Shown: piece after piece, positions 50,897 through 61,183 of the stretch | Numbering within the stretch: the stretch's first letter is position 1 | Layout of the letters: every line of letters begins with the position of its first letter | NCBI RefSeq assembly: GCF_000426545.1 | Contig: NZ_AUFO01000015.1 | Location: 124,001-188,000, forward strand | Direction: 5' to 3' | Source of the DNA: Paenibacillus massiliensis subsp. panacisoli DSM 21345 | Lineage (GTDB): Bacteria > Bacillota > Bacilli > Paenibacillales > Paenibacillaceae | DNA length: 64,000 nucleotides | The notes under the pieces: generated by a model | The model's database searches: none | What the model was told of the DNA's origin: nothing | The model's input: only the letters and a program-made list of their open reading frames with translations | Program-made: the position numbers and the translations under genes

Positions 50897-52824
50897 CCTT
50901 GAGCTATCTAATAGTTAGAAATTTGCGGAAAAATCTCACGAATCATTACCTGTATGTGATTGCGCTCATCTTCAGTTCGGCCCTGTATTTCTCCTTCGTG
51001 ACCTTGCAATATGATCCCTCGCTGAATGAGATGAAGGATTCAATTAAAGGTTCGGCGGCACTTGGAGCCGCCTCGGTAATGCTCGTAGTGATCGTAGCAA
51101 TTTTCCTGCTCTACGCTAATACAATGTTCATTAAGCGGCGTAGCAAGGAGATCGGCCTTCTTCAATTGATCGGTCTAACGAAGGGGCGGATTTTCGGGAT
51201 ATTAAGCGCGGAGAATCTACTGCTTTATTTTGGCTCGCTGATATGTGGTATTGGAGCGGGGTTTACCGTCTCTCGGCTGCTGCTGATGGTCCTGCTGAAG
51301 GTGATGGGATTGCAGCAGGAAGCGGCGCTTCGCTTCTCGACGGATGCGTTACTGCAGACCATTCTTGTGTTTGCCACGCTGTATCTGCTGATTATGATTA
51401 TGAACTACGGCTTCATAAGGGCACAAAGCATCCTGTCTCTCTTCGGTGCAAACTCACGCCCGCAGCAGCGTGCAGGTCACTTATCCCGCTGGGAAATAGT
51501 CATTGGCTTCCTCGGAATCGGATTCATCATGCTTGGATATTACATGTCGGCAGGGATGTTTGAGAAGGACCCATCCAATGCCATGCAACTAATGTGGATG
51601 ATGCTGTGGATTCTGGGTTCTGTGATTGTAGGCACATATATGATCTATAAAGGCTCGGTTAGTCTGGCCTTTTACTATATTAGGCGAAGCAAGCAGGGAT
51701 ATCTGAACATTCAGGAAGTGCTGTCTTTATCGTCTCTGATGTTCCGTATGAAGTCCAATGCACTGCTCCTCACGATTATTACGACGGTATCGGCACTTGC
51801 AATCGGTCTGCTGTCCCTCAGTTATATTTCCTATTACTCGGCCGCAGCAGTGGCGAGAGAAAATAGCCCTGATGATTTCTCTTTCGTTGATGCATCATCC
51901 AAGGAACGGTTCACCGCCGCTTTGACGGGGCAGAGAATCCACTATACAGGGGTTGAGCGACCAAGTGTAGCGGTCACGGCGAATGTCTTGGAGGTGATCT
52001 CAATGGAAGCTACTCCAGATCAGCGATGGTCCCAGCTAGAGCTGCGGGTTGTGAGTGATAGCACTGTGGAGGGAGTAACCTTAGGCCCTGATGAGGTATT
52101 GTTCATGGGCTATGGAAGTATTGCTCGAAGACAGGTCCCGCTGCACGAGACCGGGCAGGTAACGTTCGATCTGCGAGAAGGTGTGGCAAAGCTGCAGCTT
52201 GTCGGCCTTGATGAGACTTCTATTTTACCGGGCTATTACAGTCGATTGGTCCCCGTCGCCGTGGTATCGGATGCTACATTTCAGAACATCGCGAAGCACA
52301 GCTCGTCCATGCTGCAGGAGCCATCCACCTACTATGGTGTTCGTATATCGGTATCCTCTGAGCAGACGGAGGCTTACGAGATCTATACCCGTCAGCAACA
52401 TGAGCCTCCCAGTGTATCTCAACAGCAGCTTATGCTGAACGGGCGTGCCCAAATGGGGCTGATTATGTTCATTGTCGGGTTCCTGGGGCTGATCTTCCTG
52501 CTGACGTCCGGGTGTATTCTCTACTTCAAGCAGATGGACGAAGCGGAGGAGGAGCGGGGCAGCTATACGATTCTACGCAAGATTGGCTTCACGGAGAGCG
52601 ATCTAATGCGGGGCATTCGACTCAAGCAGTGCCTCAATTTCGGTATTCCATTGTTGATCGGACTGAGCCATAGTTATTTTGCGGTGAAGTCGGGATGGTT
52701 CTTTTTCGGTACAGAACTAGTTACCCCGATGCTGCTTGTGATGAGTGTCTATACCTTGCTGTATTCATTATTCGGTGTGCTGTCTATACGTTATTTCAAG
52801 CAAGTTATTCATACCTCTCTATAA
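50893..52824 (+). CDS. BceB-type ABC transporter permease (module 2)
   Basis: A 643-residue permease with ten expected helices and a large extracellular sensory domain of about 215 residues ([16 protein letters not shown] to LNGRAQMGL). The [22 protein letters not shown] loop is the family's conserved FtsX segment. It is clearly related to the module 1 permease at 20943 but differs most in the extracellular domain, which sets drug specificity. Last gene of the four-gene unit, stop at 52822-52824. Confidence 0.88.
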   Translation: MTLSYLIVRNLRKNLTNHYLYVIALIFSSALYFSFVTLQYDPSLNEMKDSIKGSAALGAASVMLVVIVAIFLLYANTMFIKRRSKEIGLLQLIGLTKGRIFGILSAENLLLYFGSLICGIGAGFTVSRLLLMVLLKVMGLQQEAALRFSTDALLQTILVFATLYLLIMIMNYGFIRAQSILSLFGANSRPQQRAGHLSRWEIVIGFLGIGFIMLGYYMSAGMFEKDPSNAMQLMWMMLWILGSVIVGTYMIYKGSVSLAFYYIRRSKQGYLNIQEVLSLSSLMFRMKSNALLLTIITTVSALAIGLLSLSYISYYSAAAVARENSPDDFSFVDASSKERFTAALTGQRIHYTGVERPSVAVTANVLEVISMEATPDQRWSQLELRVVSDSTVEGVTLGPDEVLFMGYGSIARRQVPLHETGQVTFDLREGVAKLQLVGLDETSILPGYYSRLVPVAVVSDATFQNIAKHSSSMLQEPSTYYGVRISVSSEQTEAYEIYTRQQHEPPSVSQQQLMLNGRAQMGLIMFIVGFLGLIFLLTSGCILYFKQMDEAEEERGSYTILRKIGFTESDLMRGIRLKQCLNFGIPLLIGLSHSYFAVKSGWFFFGTELVTPMLLVMSVYTLLYSLFGVLSIRYFKQVIHTSL

Positions 52825-52979
52825 ATAAAGTTGAAATTTGTCGGAAAAATGTGACTAATGTCATTGCGAACGTATAAAAAGCCAGGATTATTTTACCGAT
52901 ACATTGATTGTTATATGCATCTTCGTGAAATTCATTTAGGTCTATATTAACAATTATCGGAAAAAGGGTGGCTCACGAC

Positions 52980-54668
52980 ATGAGAAGCATGAGCATTGGC
53001 ACAAAAATAAGTATGATCCTGATCGGCATCATTCTCGCCTATTCGGTAGCCATAGGAATCAGTGTGGCTTTTGAGATGAAACGAGGCATAGCTGCGTTCG
53101 CTACGGAGAAGGCCAAGCGGGATCTGGACATGACAGAACGCTTAATTCAATACAAGATTCCAGGCGACTGGGAGGTGCGTAACGGCCAGCTATATAAAGG
53201 AACGACCTTGATGGACGGTAACTTTGAATTGGTGGATGAGATTGGTGAAGCCTCTGGGGATACCGCGACAATCTTTCGGGGAGATGAGCGTGTAGCTACC
53301 AATGTCATGATCGACGGGGAACGGGCGGTCGGAACCAAGGTATCCGAAGCGGTAGCAGACACTGTATTGAAGCAGGGACAAAGCTATTATGGGCAGGCGG
53401 TGGTGGTCGGTCAGACGTATCAGACAGCTTACGAGCCGATCCGGAATGCGGCTGGAGAGACTATCGGCATTCTCTATGTCGGTGCCTCCCAATCGTTGAT
53501 GGATGTTATTATGGCCTCATTCTTACGTACCTTTCTTATTGTGGGTCTGCTGGCGATGACAATTACTCTGGTGCTGATCTTATGGTATATACGACGGGTC
53601 AGTCGCCGGATTCAGCGCGTATCGGCTGCGATTAGGCAGGCAGGTACCGGTGATTTTACACAATCGGTTACAGATCCGGTGCAAGATGAGATTGGTCAAC
53701 TGGCTGGCGGCTACAATGAGATGAGACTGAACCTGCAGGAGATTATTAGCCGAGGATTGCAGGCAGCTCATAAGGTCAAAGCATCAACAGGAATGCTGCA
53801 GCAGATCGCCGAGCAGACCCGTAAGGAGTCACAGCACATTGCTTCTACTGCAACGCAGGTTGCCGATGGGGCGGATAGTCAGACCAAGAGCACTGCAGAG
53901 AATCTGAAGGCAATGGAGGAGCTGTCTGCAGGTGTGCAGCGTATTGCTGAGCGTGCAACTTACATCTCCAGTTCGGCAGCTTCTTCGCGGAGCCAGGCAT
54001 TGATTGGTGGCGAGACCGTACAATTATCCGTCAGACAGATGTCCGCGATCCATACCTCTGCCCAAGAGACAGAGCAGGTCATTAGCCTGCTGGAGCAGAA
54101 GTCGCACCAGATTCATCATATGGTAGGGGCTATTCAGGACATTGCGCGCCAGACCAATCTGCTTGCGCTGAATGCATCCATCGAAGCGGCCAGAGCAGGA
54201 GAGCATGGGAAGGGCTTCTCTGTCGTATCCGAGGAGGTGCGTAAGCTGGCTCAGCAATCGGCGGATTCCTCCACCACCATTGAGAAGCTGGTTAGCGCCA
54301 TGGAGCTTGAGATGAGCCAATCAACAGCCTCCATGTCACATGTAATCCGCGAGGTCGAGGAAGGACTGCGGTTAACGACAGAGACAGAACGTCATTTCGG
54401 GCATATTCTGGAGATGAATACCCAGATCGCCGGGGAGCTGGAGGATATGGTGGCCACTACGGAGGAAATGTCGGCAGGAGTAGAAGAGATTACAGCTTCG
54501 GTGCATGAGATCAGCCACCACGCTGTGCAGGCCAGCCTGAACGCACAGCAGACCGCGAGCTCGGCAGCCATGCAGCTGGATTCGATTGAACAGGTAAAGA
54601 CCTCTTCAGATGATCTGTCGGAGGTTTCTGATGAGCTGCATACCTCGTTGAGTCAATTCAGAATCTAG
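52980..54668 (+). CDS. Methyl-accepting chemotaxis protein with single Cache sensor
   Basis: A 562-residue receptor: N-terminal membrane helix (about 10-32), extracellular sensor of about 150 residues with the single-Cache type ([61 protein letters not shown]), a second helix (about 180-203), a HAMP domain and a cytoplasmic signalling coiled coil. The hairpin tip is [30 protein letters not shown], where it contacts CheW and CheA. The sensor resembles those binding small carboxylates, but the ligand is unknown. ATG 52980 lies eight bases after GGTGG. Orphan receptor without chemotaxis genes nearby. Confidence 0.92.
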   Translation: MRSMSIGTKISMILIGIILAYSVAIGISVAFEMKRGIAAFATEKAKRDLDMTERLIQYKIPGDWEVRNGQLYKGTTLMDGNFELVDEIGEASGDTATIFRGDERVATNVMIDGERAVGTKVSEAVADTVLKQGQSYYGQAVVVGQTYQTAYEPIRNAAGETIGILYVGASQSLMDVIMASFLRTFLIVGLLAMTITLVLILWYIRRVSRRIQRVSAAIRQAGTGDFTQSVTDPVQDEIGQLAGGYNEMRLNLQEIISRGLQAAHKVKASTGMLQQIAEQTRKESQHIASTATQVADGADSQTKSTAENLKAMEELSAGVQRIAERATYISSSAASSRSQALIGGETVQLSVRQMSAIHTSAQETEQVISLLEQKSHQIHHMVGAIQDIARQTNLLALNASIEAARAGEHGKGFSVVSEEVRKLAQQSADSSTTIEKLVSAMELEMSQSTASMSHVIREVEEGLRLTTETERHFGHILEMNTQIAGELEDMVATTEEMSAGVEEITASVHEISHHAVQASLNAQQTASSAAMQLDSIEQVKTSSDDLSEVSDELHTSLSQFRI

Positions 54669-54741
54669 AGCTGGTGTAAATAAATTCCTGAAGGCTGCAA
54701 CAATCCCCCATGGTCATACGTCCAAGGGCTGAGGTGAGGAT

Positions 54742-55401
54742 ATGAGACCGAAGGCTGTGTGGTTGGGAATTTGTATCTTGGCGTTGCTGCTTACGGGAAC
54801 TTGGACTATGGCTCCTGCCCCTGCATATGCGTGTTCTTGTGTAGAGCCGGGTCCGGTGGAGGAGAGACTGGAGCGAAAGACGGCTGTATTTCAAGGGACG
54901 GTAACCAGTATCAAGGAGCCTGTCCTGCAGAAGATTATGTCCAGCGAAGACCCTGTGAAGGTTACTTTTACAGTGAAGCAGCTATGGAAAGGGGAGCCTC
55001 GTGGGGAACTAAGCATACGTACAGCTATGTCTGGGGCAAGCTGCGGCTATGAGGACTTCCGGGTGAATGAGGAATATCTGGTATTTGCCTATGGAGATCC
55101 TAATGACCTGAAGACGGGACTCTGCGAGGGAACGAAGCCGGTAGCTGAGGCGGGTGAGGAGCTTGCCAAATTGGGTAACGGGTATTTGCCGGCTCAGACG
55201 GGGGTGTCAGTCCAATTGGAGGCGGCGCCTGGGGCGTCAGCTCAGCGAGATGGACCGAATACGGAGGCTGGACAGGAACAACAGGAGACATCGTCCTCTA
55301 GCGGCAAGCTGGTTGTGGCGCTCATTATTTCCACCGTTATCGCAGCACTTCTGGCTGGGGTAAGACTCTACTATGTACGAAGGAAGCGTATAGGTGACTG
55401 A
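54742..55401 (+). CDS. Membrane-anchored NTR/TIMP-like secreted protein
   Basis: A 219-residue protein with a signal peptide (hydrophobic residues about 7-22, cleavage near PAYA-CSC), then a domain starting directly with Cys-Ser-Cys, as in TIMP/netrin-like (NTR) domains. An OB-fold-like part follows (FQGTVTSIKEP, VKVTFTVKQLWKGE, ASCGYEDFRVNEEYLVFA) with further cysteines. A Ser/Gln-rich linker leads to a C-terminal helix (LVVALIISTVIAALLAGVRLYY) and basic tail, anchoring it at the outer face. In animals NTR domains inhibit metalloproteases; the bacterial function is unknown. GAGGTGAGG precedes the ATG. Confidence 0.72.
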   Translation: MRPKAVWLGICILALLLTGTWTMAPAPAYACSCVEPGPVEERLERKTAVFQGTVTSIKEPVLQKIMSSEDPVKVTFTVKQLWKGEPRGELSIRTAMSGASCGYEDFRVNEEYLVFAYGDPNDLKTGLCEGTKPVAEAGEELAKLGNGYLPAQTGVSVQLEAAPGASAQRDGPNTEAGQEQQETSSSSGKLVVALIISTVIAALLAGVRLYYVRRKRIGD

Positions 55402-55412
55402 ATACTATGAGC

Positions 55413-55453
55413 TGGACCCTATTCCTTAATTTCAGGAGCAGGGTTCTTTTTCT
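55413..55453 (+). terminator. Terminator of the NTR/TIMP-like gene
   Basis: GGACCCTATTCCT and AGGAGCAGGGTTC form an imperfect stem followed by TTTTT. Confidence 0.7.
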
Positions 55454-55752
55454 GTGGGAGCCCAAATTGCACGTAATAGCATGATAGCGTCGGATTCGGT
55501 TTACATCTATGAAAGGATACGTGCTACGTATGTTTGATATTGTGAGCTTTGTATCGGATAATTTGTTTCAAGTTTCAATATGTATGGAAATGCCAAAAAA
55601 AGGAGAAAAGGGCGCGATAATGTTGAAGATAACGTAGTAGATTTGAATAACTTGGTGTGATATATCTAACGTTTTATTACCTTATATTGGTATTGTACTG
55701 AAAACAAGAGACATCAGCCGAGCCTCTAAATTGAATTAGGAGAGTGGTTCGC
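55454..55752. other. AT-rich spacer before secreted-protein genes
   Basis: About 300 bases with clearly higher A+T than the region to the left. It should hold the promoter of the gene at 55753. No gene or RNA motif recognised; the short frame near 55590 (17 codons) is not convincing. Confidence 0.4.
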
Positions 55753-56889
55753 TTGGCTTTTAGTAAAATAAAAACCATACTAAGTATAGTAGCATCTAGT
55801 GCTGTTTTGTTGGCTGCGTCAGTTTCACCATCTTATGCAGAATCTCTTCCTGACACCAATAAATTTGATCAATATCGCAAGAGTATTATTCAGGATGAAA
55901 TTCAATTAGCAACGAATAGTACATCAAAAAATAACGTATCAGCAATCAGTAAACTTCAGAGTACAATTGATATGTTAGAAGCAGCCGAGATTGTAGAATT
56001 AAATTTTAATGAGGAGGGTGCCCTTGTTACAGCCGAGAACTCGCAAGCTAGAGCCGTAACTGACCGCTTTATCAAAGAATCAGTATTTGTCAGTAATGAC
56101 GTAAATAATGATGTATATTCGGGCGATATCGTTCAGGAAGATGAGACAATCGGGTTACAATCCATTATTTCAAACCCGTCAACTCCACCAGCAGGGGCAG
56201 AAACTGGGGCGTTTCACAGAATTCAGACACCATCCAGCAATTCTTTAGCTAATTCATATACTGGCGTGGTAGCTGATTCCATCACATTACCGGATTATGA
56301 TATCAACGCAGCATTGACATCACCTACAGAGGCTGCATATTTATATACTGGAATTGATCCAGGTATAGCTGAAGTGGGATTGACTACGACTAGACAAACT
56401 GGATTAAATATGCCCGCCGGTTGGTATCCGGTTTTTCATGCAAAGGCAACACATGAGGTTGGCAGTGGTGATGACAACGGTAATGGCAATTCGGTAACTT
56501 ATTACTATGACTCAGCTCATCGGTACAGTGGTGGTGCCAGTGTTAGTTACTACAAAGTCTATTATAAATACGATGAATCATATTTAAGTGTAAGATATAT
56601 ACTAGGCTCACAGATTTATCTGATCAATTTTAAAAGCACATCACCAAAGGGGCTATCTGTCAAAAGATTAACAACTATTGCCATGAATGGTGTTACTAAT
56701 AACAAGCAGAAATTTAGAGTTCCATTCAAAACATATGCGGTGTGGAATAATATGAAGTTTATGTACAACAATGGATCGCTAACTAAATACCCGAGTGAAA
56801 TTAGTGGTTTAAAAACAGAAACCTGGAATCACGGTGGCACCTTAGATTACATAAAATCAGGCACCAAAGAGTCTATAAAAATATATTGA
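55753..56889 (+). CDS. Secreted protein of unknown function (possibly YrpD-like)
   Basis: A 378-residue protein with a signal peptide (SKIKTILSIVASSAVLLAAS, cleavage near SYA-ES). The mature part begins with a helical, polar segment (about 30-110) that looks like a propeptide. The C-terminal half is rich in Tyr, Asn and Thr with alternating strands (GWYPVFHAKA, SVTYYYDSAH, SYYKVYYKYDESYLSVRYI), suggesting a beta-sandwich; the order of strands recalls B. subtilis YrpD, but I am not sure. TTG 55753 follows AGGAG at about ten bases; GTG 55744 is too close. A+T-rich codon use differs from genes to the left. Confidence 0.6.
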   Translation: MAFSKIKTILSIVASSAVLLAASVSPSYAESLPDTNKFDQYRKSIIQDEIQLATNSTSKNNVSAISKLQSTIDMLEAAEIVELNFNEEGALVTAENSQARAVTDRFIKESVFVSNDVNNDVYSGDIVQEDETIGLQSIISNPSTPPAGAETGAFHRIQTPSSNSLANSYTGVVADSITLPDYDINAALTSPTEAAYLYTGIDPGIAEVGLTTTRQTGLNMPAGWYPVFHAKATHEVGSGDDNGNGNSVTYYYDSAHRYSGGASVSYYKVYYKYDESYLSVRYILGSQIYLINFKSTSPKGLSVKRLTTIAMNGVTNNKQKFRVPFKTYAVWNNMKFMYNNGSLTKYPSEISGLKTETWNHGGTLDYIKSGTKESIKIY

Positions 56890-56957
56890 TAGGCAAAAAG
56901 AATTAAAGGGAGGCCAGAGAACTCTGGCCTCTATCCTTGAATAAGGGGGCAGTATTT

Positions 56958-58022
56958 ATGAAAAAAATGGGTATGATCCTTATATTTTTGATTGTATTTT
57001 CAACCTGTGCTTCGGCAAGTGCGGCACCAAAACAGACCTTTATTCCAATTGATGTAATTAATAACACTACGCAGGCCTACCCGCTTACAGATCAGTCTAC
57101 CCTGCTGGTTGATCATTTGAACAACACCCTGCGGGTGGTTGACTTAAATACTCAGGAAGCATTGTGGAGCAAGACATATACACCCATTTACGATTATTAT
57201 GTGTTGAGCAATCCTGTCAAAATCGTGGTCATAACAGCGGACAATAATCTACCTAAAAAGATTGTCCTATCCCCAAATGGCACACTTCTGTCGCAGCAGT
57301 CTTTTCCGAATATCAAGCTTAACGGAATTCAGGATATATGCTGGTCTCCGGCCAGCAGCGGAGGTAAGGAAAGATTGATTGTGTCATCCAGCGATCGGAT
57401 TTTGCTGTATCAATCTCCCTGGAAGAAGGCGTCTTCCTCTATTCCTATTGCAGTATCTGGTGATAAAGAATATGAGCTTACTATTGTGAAGGATATCCAA
57501 GCTCAATTTCCGTATGTAGTCGTTAAATTAAATGGAGACAATAGTACACAGTCACAGGACTTGTATCGAATCATAGATGTTGCAACGAAGAAGAAAATCA
57601 CCGTAGCTGCGGACTGGAATGTAAGTTCTAATTTTGCCTTGGAAGGCAAGGAGCTTGTGATGTATACATCAAGTATTCAGGGCTTTCCCATGGGAATCAA
57701 TCCGGGACAGAAATATACGGTGTTCGCACGATATGATGTGAAGACTGGTGCTCCTGTCGTCAAGCTTACACGCAGCTTTAACAATTCGGAAGCGAACTGG
57801 AGAACAAGTTATATTCAATCCAGGCTTATCTTGTCGGATTCGGATAACCCTACAACCTTCGCTATGTATAATAAAGAGGCCACACTTGTAAAAGAAGCTC
57901 AATCGACGGCAAATGCTAATACGATGAAAAGCCAGCCCATCGGATACAATAACAGCCAATTGTTCTTATTAACTCCTTCAGGCGAGGGCAAGGCACAGAT
58001 TGCTGCCGTAAGTCTGAATTGA
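56958..58022 (+). CDS. Secreted beta-propeller-like protein
   Basis: A 354-residue protein with a signal peptide (MKKMGMILIFLIVFSTCASASA, cut near ASA-AP). The mature part has repeating four-strand units of PQQ/WD40 style: STLLVDHLNNTLRVVDLNTQEALWSK, KKIVLSPNGTLLSQQSF, RLIVSSSDRILLYQSPWKK, YTVFARYDVKTGAPVVKL. This gives a six- or seven-bladed propeller. No catalytic site is visible. AAGGGGG precedes ATG 56958. It follows the YrpD-like gene by 68 bases in the same direction, so the two may be one transcript. Confidence 0.65.
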   Translation: MKKMGMILIFLIVFSTCASASAAPKQTFIPIDVINNTTQAYPLTDQSTLLVDHLNNTLRVVDLNTQEALWSKTYTPIYDYYVLSNPVKIVVITADNNLPKKIVLSPNGTLLSQQSFPNIKLNGIQDICWSPASSGGKERLIVSSSDRILLYQSPWKKASSSIPIAVSGDKEYELTIVKDIQAQFPYVVVKLNGDNSTQSQDLYRIIDVATKKKITVAADWNVSSNFALEGKELVMYTSSIQGFPMGINPGQKYTVFARYDVKTGAPVVKLTRSFNNSEANWRTSYIQSRLILSDSDNPTTFAMYNKEATLVKEAQSTANANTMKSQPIGYNNSQLFLLTPSGEGKAQIAAVSLN

Positions 58023-58090
58023 CTGAGGTTCCAACTCTACAGCTTCGCTTGTGATACAAGGTCCGACCTCTGAATGACCTAATAATGCGA

Positions 58091-58138
58091 AAGGGACTGT
58101 CCCTAAGGCCAAGTTAATGACCTTTGGGGACAACCCCA
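58091..58138. terminator. Hairpin between convergent genes, possible bidirectional terminator
   Basis: GGGACTGTCCCTAAGG (58093-58108) and CCTTTGGGGACAACCCC (58121-58137) form an imperfect long stem. AAAGGGACTGTCCC-like sequences often mark the ends of small mobile or REP-type elements in Bacillales, so it may be a remnant. Confidence 0.45.
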
Positions 58139-58171
58139 AACCAAAAGTGTATCTCACGGATAAGCTGACGA

Positions 58172-59143
58172 TCAGCTATTTTTAAGCGAAACAACTTCCT
58201 CCGCTGTACTTACAATATCTTTTATTGTCAGCTTATAGAACTGTTTCAGGTATTCAAGCTTACCGACCTGACCAAATTGTTCATGGACCCCGATTCGCCG
58301 CATTCGGGTAGGGCAATGTTCGCTTAGAACCTCGGCCACTGCACTTCCCAGACCGCCAATAACGTTATGGTTTTCCGCCGTAACGACCGCTTTTGTTTTT
58401 TCGGCGTACTTCACAATTAAATCTTTATCGATTGGTTTGATGGAGAACATATCGATTACAGTTGCTTCGATTCCTTGTTCTTGCAGCAGGTCTGCCGCTT
58501 TCAAGGATTCCGCCACCATAATACCGCTTGCAATAATGGTGACATCGCCTCCTTCACGCAGAACCTTGCCTTTCCCTGCTTCAAAGACCTCGTTTTCAGG
58601 ATACAGCTTTACTGCATTTTTGCGGATCGTTCGGATGTAATGAATACCGTGCTCTTTTTCGATTTTGCGAAGCAAGTAACGAAGCATGGTGGAATCGCTC
58701 ACTTCATATACATGAGCACCGGGAATCAGACGGACAAGGCCGAGATCTTCGAAGGCCATATGTGTACCGCCGTTATGCTCAGCTGTTACTCCGGCATCAG
58801 ATCCTAATATTTTGATATTCGTTTTTGCATAACCGCCTGAAATGAACAGCTGGTCAAACGTGCGGCGGGTAGCGAACTGGCCGAATGTATGAACGTAGGG
58901 GATTCTTCCTGTAAGCGACAGGCCGGCTGCAACCCCCATCATATTCGCTTCCATAATCCCGGTATTGATGATTTGCTCCGGAATCTCTTTGATAATTTTA
59001 TTCGTGGAGATCGCGCTCATTAAATCAGCTTCCAAGCCGATAACATTGGGATTTGCCTTGGCCAGCTCCAATAGCGTATTGGCATACATTTGACGCATTT
59101 CCACGTTCTCTATTTCATAGTTTTTGGCACTTGCGTTCATCAT
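58172..59143 (-). CDS. Transketolase, C-terminal subunit
   Basis: A 323-residue protein equal to the pyrimidine-binding and C-terminal domains of transketolase: GLEADLMSAIS, NTGIMEANMMGVAAGLSLTGRIPYVHTFGQFATRRTFDQL, and VTAENHNVIGGLGSAVAEVL. It pairs with the separate N-terminal subunit upstream (ATGA overlap) to form a split transketolase, a type common in operons for pentose or unusual sugar catabolism. It moves a two-carbon ketol unit between sugar phosphates using TPP. Last gene of the operon. Confidence 0.88.
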   Translation of the reverse strand: MMNASAKNYEIENVEMRQMYANTLLELAKANPNVIGLEADLMSAISTNKIIKEIPEQIINTGIMEANMMGVAAGLSLTGRIPYVHTFGQFATRRTFDQLFISGGYAKTNIKILGSDAGVTAEHNGGTHMAFEDLGLVRLIPGAHVYEVSDSTMLRYLLRKIEKEHGIHYIRTIRKNAVKLYPENEVFEAGKGKVLREGGDVTIIASGIMVAESLKAADLLQEQGIEATVIDMFSIKPIDKDLIVKYAEKTKAVVTAENHNVIGGLGSAVAEVLSEHCPTRMRRIGVHEQFGQVGKLEYLKQFYKLTIKDIVSTAEEVVSLKNS

Positions 59144-59991
59144 GACTCCACAGCCTTTCCAAGTTTAGTTTCCAATTCCGCAATTGCACTTAAAATAGCG
59201 GCTTCATCTGCTTCACTGGGACGAATATGATGGTTATCGGCCTTTTCTTCTAGATAAGGAACGCCTTGCCCTTTGACCGTATCTAATATAATCGCAATGG
59301 GCTTATCCTTGTGCGCTTTTCCTTTTTCAATAGCTTCATAGATTTCCTGCAATGAACTGCCGTCCACCTTTATAGTGTAAAAACCAAAGGCATTAAACTT
59401 CTCCTCAAAATCCAGCGGATCAATAATATCCTTCGTCAAGCCGTCCAACTGCTTCTTATTGTCATCCACAAATACAAAGAGGCGATTCAGCTTATGATGT
59501 GCCGCGAATTGGAATGCCTCCCAGCACTGCCCTTCGTTTAATTCGCCATCACCCACAATACAATAGGTGTAATTGTCCTTATTTGATAGTTTATGAGAAA
59601 GAGCTACCCCAACAGCCGCCGAAATTCCTTGGCCTAGAGATCCTGTTGTCATATCAACGCCAGGTGTTAAATTTTTGTCGGGATGTGAAGGGAGCTTCGT
59701 GCCATTTTGATTTAACGTATACAGAACCTCTTCGGGAAAGTAGCCTTTAGCCGCCAAAGTGGCATAAAGCCCCGGTCCGCCATGGCCTTTGGAGAGAATG
59801 AAATAATCACGATCCTCCCATTTCGGGTTGGCTGGGTCCAGCTTCATCACTTCGCCATATAATACAGCCAGGGCCTCAACAATGGACAAGCTGCCGCCGT
59901 AATGGCCAAAACCAAGGTGATGCAGCTCTTTTAATGTTTTTAAACGGACCTCATCACGAAATAATTCTAATTTTTGCAAATCCAAGCTCAT
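59140..59991 (-). CDS. Transketolase, N-terminal (TPP-binding) subunit
   Basis: A 283-residue protein with the TPP pyrophosphate domain: HHLGFGHYGGSLSIVEALAVLYG, DRDYFILSKGHGGPGLYA, TGSLGQGISAAVGVALSHKL, and the GDG...N motif VGDGELNEGQCWEAFQFA followed by VDDN. ATG 59991 lies eight bases after GGGAGG. Co-translated with the C-terminal subunit. A cre-like site is in the 146-base gap upstream of it. Confidence 0.9.
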   Translation of the reverse strand: MSLDLQKLELFRDEVRLKTLKELHHLGFGHYGGSLSIVEALAVLYGEVMKLDPANPKWEDRDYFILSKGHGGPGLYATLAAKGYFPEEVLYTLNQNGTKLPSHPDKNLTPGVDMTTGSLGQGISAAVGVALSHKLSNKDNYTYCIVGDGELNEGQCWEAFQFAAHHKLNRLFVFVDDNKKQLDGLTKDIIDPLDFEEKFNAFGFYTIKVDGSSLQEIYEAIEKGKAHKDKPIAIILDTVKGQGVPYLEEKADNHHIRPSEADEAAILSAIAELETKLGKAVES

Positions 59992-60064
59992 TATAATTTC
60001 CTCCCTTTTGTATACCCGCGATACTGTCAACAAAACTGGAAGTACTTCCTGAAGCAATCATATA

Positions 60065-60078
60065 TTAAATCGCTTTCA
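60065..60078 (-). promoter_or_regulatory. Possible cre site (CcpA) before the transketolase genes
   Basis: On the minus strand TGAAAGCGATTTAA resembles the catabolite-responsive element TGWAANCGNTNWCA, with a mismatch in the last positions. Fits a sugar operon but is unproven. Confidence 0.4.
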
Positions 60079-60137
60079 ACATGACGAGTGATTGGGAACA
60101 AACGATGTTCAGAGCGAATAACAAAGTTGTGCTAAAG

Positions 60138-61028
60138 CTAGTTTTGGACAAAATCCTGTTTCTGGAATAGATCTTTTCCGGACGGTTCAAAAGTTTTCTG
60201 CAAAAAGTGATATAATCCGTCTTCTTTATAGGAATAATCCGTTATTGCATCCGCATGTTGTTTGACAAAATCAGAGGCGTTTGTCATGGCAACAGCATAG
60301 GAGGCCAACTTAAACATAGGAAGATCATTTTCCCCATCCCCTACTGCCATGATGCTGTCTTTAGACAATCCAAATTTGTCGAGTAAATGCTCAATGCCGG
60401 TTGCTTTTGAGACATTAGCCACCGCTACTTCTACGCTATGCTCCGAGGAGGAAGTACTGGTAAATGCGATTTGTTTCTTTAAATTGTCCAGCTCCATTTT
60501 CCATTCGTTAATGAGCTCCGCATTCTTACTGAAAAAATATACTTTCAAAATATTTAGTGCATGTAAGCCATCTAGCCAATCCAACCCCTCTTTTACGGAC
60601 ATTTTCCTCGACAGCCATTCATTTTCTTCGACTGTATCCGGTTTAGGGTCTGTTATACGCTCGCATATATAAGCTTTATCTTGCTTGAGAGCGAAGCTCG
60701 TTCCTTCATTCGGATGAACTTCATAATAGATGCCCTTACTCCTTGCCTTCTCCACCAATTCCGACACAAGTGCAGGAAGAAGCGTATGTTCGACAATCTG
60801 TTCCTGACCAACGAAGACGGACATCCCATTGGCAGTAACCAGACCATCTACTTCTAAATCATGGGGCCAGACGTCTCTGACTTCTTTCAAAGTCCTTCTC
60901 GTTGCAATAAAAATAAATTTTCCACTTGCTCTCAGTTCCATAAAATATTTTTTTAGCCTATCACTTACACGGCTATACTCATCAAGCAAAGTGCCATCCA
61001 TATCTAATACAATAATTTGATAAGGCAT
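60138..61028 (-). CDS. Cof-type HAD-IIB phosphatase
   Basis: A 296-residue phosphatase: motif I VLDMDGTLLDEYS (nucleophile D9, acid D11), a T-R-R motif II (FIATRRTLKEV), motif III Lys in the VAVANVSKATG region, and motif IV GDGENDLPMF. The cap between motifs II and III is of the C2B type. Such enzymes dephosphorylate sugar phosphates; here it probably acts on an intermediate of the same pathway. GAAAGGTGAG precedes ATG 61028. Located between the PTS and transketolase genes in the same orientation. Confidence 0.85.
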   Translation of the reverse strand: MPYQIIVLDMDGTLLDEYSRVSDRLKKYFMELRASGKFIFIATRRTLKEVRDVWPHDLEVDGLVTANGMSVFVGQEQIVEHTLLPALVSELVEKARSKGIYYEVHPNEGTSFALKQDKAYICERITDPKPDTVEENEWLSRKMSVKEGLDWLDGLHALNILKVYFFSKNAELINEWKMELDNLKKQIAFTSTSSSEHSVEVAVANVSKATGIEHLLDKFGLSKDSIMAVGDGENDLPMFKLASYAVAMTNASDFVKQHADAITDYSYKEDGLYHFLQKTFEPSGKDLFQKQDFVQN

Positions 61029-61087
61029 GTTCTCACCTTTCTATCCTTCCATAACATGGTGCAGGCCTATGGCCGGATGATGTTATG

Positions 61088-61125
61088 GAAGCCTCGAATT
61101 TGACGAAGCGAAATTGAGGGCCTTC
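61088..61125. repeat. Hairpin in the spacer between EIIC and phosphatase genes
   Basis: GAAG-CCTC-AATTT and AAATT-GAGG-CCTTC arms pair with bulges. It follows the terminator at 61127-61169 on the minus strand and may stabilise the 5' end of the downstream mRNA. Confidence 0.4.
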
Positions 61126-61126
61126 T

Positions 61127-61169
61127 TTAAAAATAAAGGGGCTGCTTCAGCCTGAGCCGAAACACCCCC
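61127..61169 (-). terminator. Terminator after the EIIC gene (intra-operon)
   Basis: On the minus strand a GGGG-TG-TTTC-GC stem (61169 downward) closes with GC-GAAGCAGCCCC and is followed by TTTATTTTT. It lies inside the gene cluster, so it may reduce rather than stop transcription of the enzymes downstream. Confidence 0.6.
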
Positions 61170-61183
61170 GGTGAGCCTAATCA

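Noticed and set aside
61088..61125. Second terminator in the PTS cluster
   Set aside because: The stem has bulges and no T run on the minus strand, so it is listed only as a hairpin.
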